A DNA stretch of 12,186 nt from the NCBI RefSeq assembly GCF_000003605.2, contig NW_003107091.1:348541-360726 (forward strand). Direction: 5' to 3'. The notes beneath the pieces are model-generated. The model saw only the letters and a list, made by a program, of their open reading frames with translations. It made no database searches and was not told the DNA's origin. The position numbers were made by a program, and so were the translations under genes. This stretch comes from Saccoglossus kowalevskii. Taxonomy: Eukaryota > Hemichordata > Enteropneusta > Harrimaniidae. Shown here one piece after another: positions 7,928 through 12,186 of the stretch (position 1 is its first letter; each line of letters starts with the position of its first letter).

Positions 7928-8002
7928 CTGGGAATGTTGTTCTTTTGGTGTTTGGAACAATATGGCGATGACAGTAGTCTTGAAAACGACAAATTTGAAT
8001 AA
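7928..8002 (+). pseudogene. Isolated last coding segment of a transposase-like gene, inverted relative to 7117-7463
   Basis: Plus-strand 7916-7975 matches the reverse complement of about 7195-7260 over some 60 bp with roughly 8 differences. Read in the frame shared by both, it gives LGMLFFWCLEQYGDDSSLEN and ends at TAA 8000-8002. The minus-strand copy gives LAMLLFWYSEQYGRDIN. Both copies carry the same TAG immediately before this segment, within 'gtcagcaacttag'. The TAG may therefore be the end of an intron (acceptor AG) rather than a mutation. The stop codon lies inside AATAAA (7998-8003), as expected for a compact 3' end. No transposase core precedes it. Confidence 0.45.
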
Positions 8003-8400
8003 AAGTAATCTCTTGTCTTTCTACTCGTCTGGAAACCTATTTGAAACAATTATTTTTTTTCATGATAATTCGCTTGGATAATACTTGTATCTTTAACATC
8101 CCAATCAATGAAAATAATCATACTGCGACGGATATTTTGAGGGAAAATGCAACGAAGTTTTGAAAACCACTCGGTAAAATGGAGTCACTTGTTTACTGAG
8201 TAATTAATTTAATCTTATCACAAACAATTAGGTCATAAGCCATGTTAGTCTTGTTAGCGTGATAAAAGAAACCCTAAGAGAGCTCAATTCGGAAGTTCTA
8301 TCTAGTCCTCAGACCTGTCCATTAAAATTAAAAACAGTTGTCTAAACTATGAATATATTACACAAAATGATTTGTACTCAAAAAAGACGTCTATTCATGT
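8003..8400. other. No supported gene
   Basis: AT-rich sequence. On the minus strand a short protein-like frame (VTPFYRVVFKTSLHFPSKYP, about 8120-8195) is open but has no recognisable identity or good splice context. I do not call it. Confidence 0.3.
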
Positions 8401-8405
8401 AATAT

Positions 8406-8729
8406 TTATTTATTGGAGGGCATTGCTGCTTCGTCAGAACACAAACTGTGGTCCAAAGCGTCATCATGATCAAAGTCAGAACTCAAGAAAACAACTTGGT
8501 CGTAATATGAACCATCATCAGATAATTTTAGGTCGAACTGTACCTCTGCATTCATGTGTTTTTTTTTGTTTTTTTGCGGACCAGGTTTTCTATTTTTTTG
8601 AGAAACTTTTTACGATATATACGTGTTAGCACCGCAGCAGCCATGTTGTTGATGTTATGACTGCGAGGAGCATGCATAGAACTTTCAACAAGAGACAGTG
8701 ATTTTGCATAATCCTCTGTCGCCGTTAAG
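8406..8729 (-). CDS. Two-exon coding remnant, unidentified protein with acidic C-terminus
   Basis: Proposed exon a, 8729-8623, follows an acceptor-like tttttctgcaag and reads LTATEDYAKSLSLVESS through NNMAAAVLT. A 77-nt intron (8622-8546) would start GTATAT and end TGCAG. Proposed exon b, 8545-8406, reads VQFDLKLSDDGSYYDQ, then an acidic stretch SSDFDHDDALDHSLCSDE, and stops at TAA 8406-8408. Both intron ends are phase 1, so the frame is kept. The stop is embedded in overlapping AATAAA motifs (complements at 8405-8410 and 8409-8414). The strongest support is the 4297-4463 copy, where the same residues (NNMA.AA then V.FDLK.S) follow each other without the intron. The 5' end, upstream exons and function are unknown. 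A frameshifted intronless reading through the A-runs at 8560-8576 is the alternative. Confidence 0.5.
8546..8622 (-). other. Proposed 77-nt intron
   Basis: On the minus strand the segment begins gtatat and ends atgcag. It is A-rich with two long A-runs and keeps the reading frame when removed. The related locus near 4355-4366 lacks it. The polypyrimidine tract before the acceptor is poor, which is the main argument against it. Confidence 0.4.
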
Positions 8730-8960
8730 CTTGCAGAAAAACAATGACACACGTAGCTGTTTATCGTCGCATTTTTATTTAATATTTAGCACAAAATTAC
8801 AAAAGTACAAAATTAACTATTTTGTTTTACTAGTGTGAAGACAACCTTGCAACATTTGAAAATATGCACACTCAAAAAATGTCCCAAAATATGCCATGAA
8901 CCTGGGTTTCATCCTAATAAGCTCTATTAGTAACACATGTGCTTATGTAAATTAGTTGTT

Positions 8961-9085
8961 TCTATGGTCAAAATAAGTAATATTTTAATAATTCACTACA
9001 CAGTAAATGTGATTTTAGGTTTATATGCACTTCTACTGGAGATGTGCATCTAACAGAGCAAATACGGTATGTGTAGTACCGTATT
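8961..9085 (+). repeat. Solitary diverged relative of the satellite with its flank, ending in a hairpin
   Basis: The 18-mer tctatggtcaaaataagt at 8961-8978 is identical to 10898-10915, the left flank of the satellite array. It is followed in both places by satellite-like sequence. Here this is gattttaggtttatatgcac, then ttctactgg, an extra piece of about 20 bp, then gcaaatacggtatgtgtag. The block ends in a perfect 9-bp hairpin, aatacggta (9061-9069) with taccgtatt (9077-9085), around a 7-nt loop. This suggests a dispersed element carrying one monomer, of which 10898-12186 is an expanded version. Confidence 0.6.
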
Positions 9086-9846
9086 GGTCACAACGACCAC
9101 CACCTTTTAACTATAAGATGCTAGATCAGTTTAAAATATTCTCACTAGCATTTTTAATCACATGCATTTGGAATGAAACCAAACATCCTATTTTAGATGC
9201 CAGCTGGAGATACTAAATATGACTGTTCTGCAAGATAGGTAATTTATATAGCACACCCAATATCAAATTTGTTTTCATTATTGGAACAAGCTGGATTTAA
9301 ATTCTGAAATCTTTGAAGATTAAAATAATTGTTCATACAGAGAAGTGAATTATATTAGATCTATTGTGCTTTGCACCAATTTACATATTTGCCTCCCTAT
9401 TTATAAAGCCAGTGCAACAATTCCTATGAATTCAGATCTAGACGTATTCAACTACGCAAACATTGCAAGTATGAATGAAATGTGTTTTTCAATGAATTCA
9501 ATAAATTTCAAGTTAAAATGCCTTGCCCAGAACAATCGCAATTGTATGTGGCAATGTTACCATGGAGACAACCCTGATATGGATTTTCTTATCATATTTC
9601 CAATTTTTATTTCTTGTATGAATTGGTATTGCCTCCTGCCAGACTAAAAATTAATATTTTTTTGGTACTTTATTATATGCTTAACTTAAATTTCATACAC
9701 GATTTAGAATATTTTGTGGTCCATTAGAAATTGTATTAATCATTGGCAATTGTACAAACTGTTGCTATGCTTCACCAAAATAGCAACATTATTTTTCGTT
9801 GGATTTTGTTTATATGTAGTTGCTTTGAAGATTTAAATTTATGTAT
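9086..9846. other. No supported gene; one perfect hairpin
   Basis: A plus-strand frame of 100 codons (9345-9647) is open, but its composition is irregular and shows no domain. I regard it as chance. The sequence tgttgctat (9760-9768) pairs perfectly with atagcaaca (9780-9788) around an 11-nt loop. I see no signals that place this stretch in a gene. Confidence 0.35.
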
Positions 9847-10232
9847 ATCAGGCCAGACTTTTATTGTCCCTTGTTTCACGAACCCATCGAATGAACAGTA
9901 GCCGAAAATGAAATAAAAATAAAATTTTATTTCAGCGTAATTTATCTCGCCCGCCGACTTGTAAGTGCAAAAAATTGCTAAAAAAAAACATTTTTTTTTC
10001 GCTCGCCGCATAACAAACCCAAGTTGCATTTTTGTGTGAGTATCATGATCAAAGTACCGAAGTCTCTCGCAAATGAGAAACAAGGTTGGAATAAAATTTT
10101 ATTTCATTTCTTCTCTCTGATCAATGATCTCACTTATAATTCTTTGAGAATTACACAAATCTAATGAAAAAAAAAGAATTTTTTTTTTTTTCGCCCTCCT
10201 CAAATTGCCTTATAAAAAAAGTCTGGCCTGAT
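9847..10232. mobile_element. MITE-like element with 16-bp perfect terminal inverted repeats
   Basis: The sequence atcaggccagactttt (9847-9862) is exactly reverse-complemented at 10217-10232. The interior is partly duplicated: aataaaattttatttca occurs at 9918-9934 and 10090-10106, and an A-run/T-run followed by 'cgctcgcc' or 'cgccctcc' occurs near 9979-10008 and 10166-10199. The internal unit is therefore about 172-190 bp. A 10-bp stem, tgaaataaaa (9909-9918) with ttttatttca (9925-9934), lies in the left half. Ends beginning CAGG would suit hAT elements, but I see no 8-bp target duplication, so no superfamily is assigned. The minus-strand frame across 9772-10083 is not gene-like. Confidence 0.7.
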
Positions 10233-10566
10233 CCGTGAGACATGTAATACAAATATTACAGCATGTAAACATGAGTTTAGCTTGCGAGCTGTATTCAATG
10301 GTCACCATTTCTGAGTGAAATAGTCATTGAAATTTTCCCTCAGTGTCATTCATGAAATACAATAAACTGTTCCTATGATGAAATTACAATATTTTATTTT
10401 ACAAGCTTAAAAATTACTGAGTTTAAAAATGGAGAGCTGAACAGGTAACACAAAAACACTAGTCAATTGGCCAATTTTCTAAATAATAGGTATTGAAATG
10501 TATAGAATACAACCCATGTAATAGCATCTTGCTACAAAAGTCTCTTAGATGGATCATAGTCGAAAC
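10233..10566. other. No feature recognised
   Basis: AT-rich spacer between two repeats. I see no coding, RNA or repeat signal that I can support. Confidence 0.4.
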
Positions 10567-10650
10567 CGGAATATCCAATTTATTAACCTGCCTTTGTTTT
10601 CCATTGTTATCTTAATCCAGTAAAGTAAATATTTTTGAGATTAAGGTTAA
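10567..10650 (+). repeat. Partial second copy of the element core at about 125-195
   Basis: The sequence ccattgttatcttaatccag near 10600-10619 matches ccattgttattttaatccag at about 147-166 with one change. Similarity extends on both sides: 'attaacctgcctttgtt' against 'gttaatccatcttttgtt', and 'gagattaaggttaa' against 'gagattaggcttaa'. The TTAA-flanked ends of the first element are not present here, so this copy is incomplete or belongs to a larger shared repeat. Confidence 0.5.
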
Positions 10651-10830
10651 TGAACTTTTTCACCACCAGTTCTTTTCATCACAAATTCACAAAATAGTCT
10701 TGTTGATAGTCTGTACATTCCTTCAGAAGATAGGGACACAAATAGCCAAATGTTTTCCAGAAATATTAAAGAATATAAGAAAATGTGCAAAAAAATTTGA
10801 GCAAGAAAGTCTGGTGGTGAAAAGGTAACT
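10646..10830. mobile_element. Inverted-repeat element of about 185 bp
   Basis: The left arm, about 10654-10688, reads actttttcaccaccagttct and onward. It matches the reverse complement of about 10791-10827, accttttcaccaccagactt and onward. The core caccaccag is identical and the arms agree at roughly three quarters of positions over about 35 bp. The interior is AT-rich and non-coding. It directly abuts the partial repeat at 10567-10650. Confidence 0.5.
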
Positions 10831-10897
10831 ATGTACAACAAACATCATCTTACTTGCTCTACAATTATCATACAATTACTTGAATGATGGAGATGTG

Positions 10898-10940
10898 TCT
10901 ATGGTCAAAATAAGTTGCATATTCAATACAAGTAATTTTT
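10898..10940 (+). repeat. Left flank of the satellite, shared with 8961
   Basis: The segment begins with the exact 18-mer found at 8961-8978 and leads into the first degenerate monomer. It marks the boundary where the array begins. Confidence 0.55.
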
Positions 10941-12186
10941 AGATTATATTGGCTTCTATTACAACAAATACGGTATATGTATTCATAATATATGTAATTT
11001 ACAGTTTATATTGGCTTCTATTACAGCAAATATGGTATATGTATACACAAAATAATTATGTAATTTATAGTTATATTGGGTTCTATTATAGCAAATACGG
11101 TATATGTATTCATAATACATGTAATTTACAGTTTATATTGGCTTCTATTACAGTAAATACGGTATATGTATAAACAATATATGTAATTTATAGTTATATT
11201 GGCTTCTATTACAATAAATACGGTATATGTATACACAATATATGTAATTTTTAGTTTATATTGGCTTCTATTACAGTAAATACGGTATATGTATACACAT
11301 ATGTAATTTATAGTTTATATTGGCTTCTATTACAGCAAATATGGTACATGTATACACATATGTAATTTATAGTTTATATTGGCTTCTATTACAGTAAATA
11401 CGGTATATGTATACACAATATATGTAATTTTTAGTTTATATTGGCTTCTATTACAGTAATTACGGTATATGTATACACATATGTAATTTATAGTTTATAT
11501 TGGCTTCTATAACAGTAAATACGGTATATGTATACACAATATATGTAATTTTTAGTTTATATTGGCTTCTATTACAGTAATTACGGTATATGTATACACA
11601 TATGTAATTTATAGTTTATATTGGCTTCTATTACAGTAAATACGGTATATGTATACACATATGTAATTTATAGTTTATATTGGCTTCTATTACAGGAAAT
11701 ACGGTATATGTATACACACATGTAATTTAAAGTTTATATTGGCTTCTATTACAGGAAATACGGTATATGTATACACAATATATGTAATTTTTAGTTTATA
11801 TTGGCTTCTATTACAGTAAATATGGTATATGTATACACAATATATGTAATTTTTAGTTTATATTGGCTTCTATTACAGTAAATACGGTATATGTATACAT
11901 AATATATGTAATTTTTAGTTTATATTGGGTTCTATTATAGCAAATACGGCATATGTATACACAATATATGTAATTTTTATTTATATTGGCTTCTATTACA
12001 GTAAATACGGTATATGTATACATAATATATGTAATTTTTAATTTATATTGGCTTCTATTACAGTAAATACGGTATATGTATACACAACATATGTAATTTT
12101 TAGTTTATATTGGCTTCTATTACAGTAAATACGGTATATGTATACACCATATATGTAATTTTTAGTTTATATTGGCTTCTATTACA
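10941..12186 (+). repeat. Satellite array, 21 monomers of 59 or 62 bp, open at the right edge
   Basis: The landmark ggcttctatta recurs 21 times from 10951 to 12174 (a few copies read gggttctatta). The spacings are 62, 65, 62, 61, 62, 59, 59, 62, 59, 62, 59, 59, 59, 62, 62, 62, 61, 62, 62 and 62 bp. Two length classes exist. The 62-bp form has 'cacaatatatgtaatttttag' and the 59-bp form 'cacatatgtaatttatag'. The left end is the most diverged and the right the most uniform, as expected for recent unequal exchange on the right. A 121-bp dimer (62+59) was duplicated locally: the private variant gtaattacgg occurs at 11456 and 11577. Each monomer contains ttctattacag, which resembles a splice acceptor. 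No coding function is visible. Confidence 0.95.

Noticed and set aside
7861-7971. Plus-strand frame containing VSNLAGNVVLLVFGTIW, also open on the opposite copy near 7195-7260
   Set aside because: It looked like a conserved membrane segment with an acceptor at 7860. The alternative frame (MLxFWxxEQYG) continues further, ends in a transposase-like tail and fits the DDE remnant better. It is kept only as a shadow frame.
9556-9572. gttaccatggagacaac as an RFX X-box
   Set aside because: The second half does not fit the consensus and no ciliary gene start is nearby.
9345-9647. Plus-strand frame of 100 codons
   Set aside because: Irregular composition, no domain and no splice or promoter context. 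This length is expected by chance in the window.
10647-10841. Minus-strand frame of 64 codons
   Set aside because: It spans the inverted-repeat element and is explained by its arms.
10949-11173. Plus-strand open frame of 74 codons
   Set aside because: It lies entirely within the satellite and its protein repeats with the monomer. It is a by-product of the array.
1-12186. tRNA, rRNA, CRISPR or bacterial operon features
   Set aside because: I saw no cloverleaf with A and B boxes, no rRNA-like conserved blocks and no array of short direct repeats with unique spacers. The 62-bp array is a head-to-tail satellite without spacers.

Overview
This window looks like non-coding, repeat-rich nuclear DNA from an animal, most likely a marine invertebrate and perhaps a mollusc. 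It is AT-rich and has long homopolymer runs. It has no bacterial-style operons and no long open frame; the longest frame is about 130 codons. It does have splice-site and AATAAA-like signals, several decayed DNA transposons with inverted ends, and a large satellite. The mollusc guess rests on the general look of the repeats (a unit of about 320 bp with 'aaatggccgcc' boxes that ends in a GC-rich hairpin, and a satellite inside a dispersed element). It was not checked against a database.

Layout. 1-480: a small element with inverted ends flanked by TTAA, then a short ambiguous coding-like stretch. 480-2300: AT-rich DNA with diverged direct repeats and a few weak exon candidates. 2305-3300: a 992-bp element with 17-bp perfect inverted ends and a TA on each side. 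It encodes on its minus strand a C-terminal peptide resembling the tail of the transposase remnant at 7117-7463. 3519-3880: nested fold-back elements. 4297-4805: a decayed minus-strand gene with a Cys-rich segment. 5170-5410: two copies of a short repeat. 6091-7043: nearly three tandem copies of a unit of about 320 bp, ending in a perfect hairpin. 7117-7463: a broken DDE transposase (minus strand), with a diverged copy of its last coding segment in opposite orientation at 7928-8002. 8406-8729: a two-exon minus-strand coding remnant related to 4297-4463. 8961-9085: a lone diverged relative of the satellite. 9847-10232: an element with 16-bp perfect inverted ends. 10567-10830: a partial second copy of the first element's core and a further inverted-repeat element. 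10941-12186: a 21-copy satellite (59/62-bp monomers) running off the right edge.

No complete functional host gene is visible. The coding signal sits in short fragments that are best recognised by comparing them with each other. Two pairs keep the same amino acids while their codons differ: 2691-2810 with 7117-7195, and 4297-4463 with 8406-8710. This is what old paralogous or transposon-encoded proteins look like. The window is best read as an intergenic or intronic graveyard of cut-and-paste elements. The two points most worth following are the TA-flanked element linked to the DDE remnant, and the intron-present/intron-absent pair.
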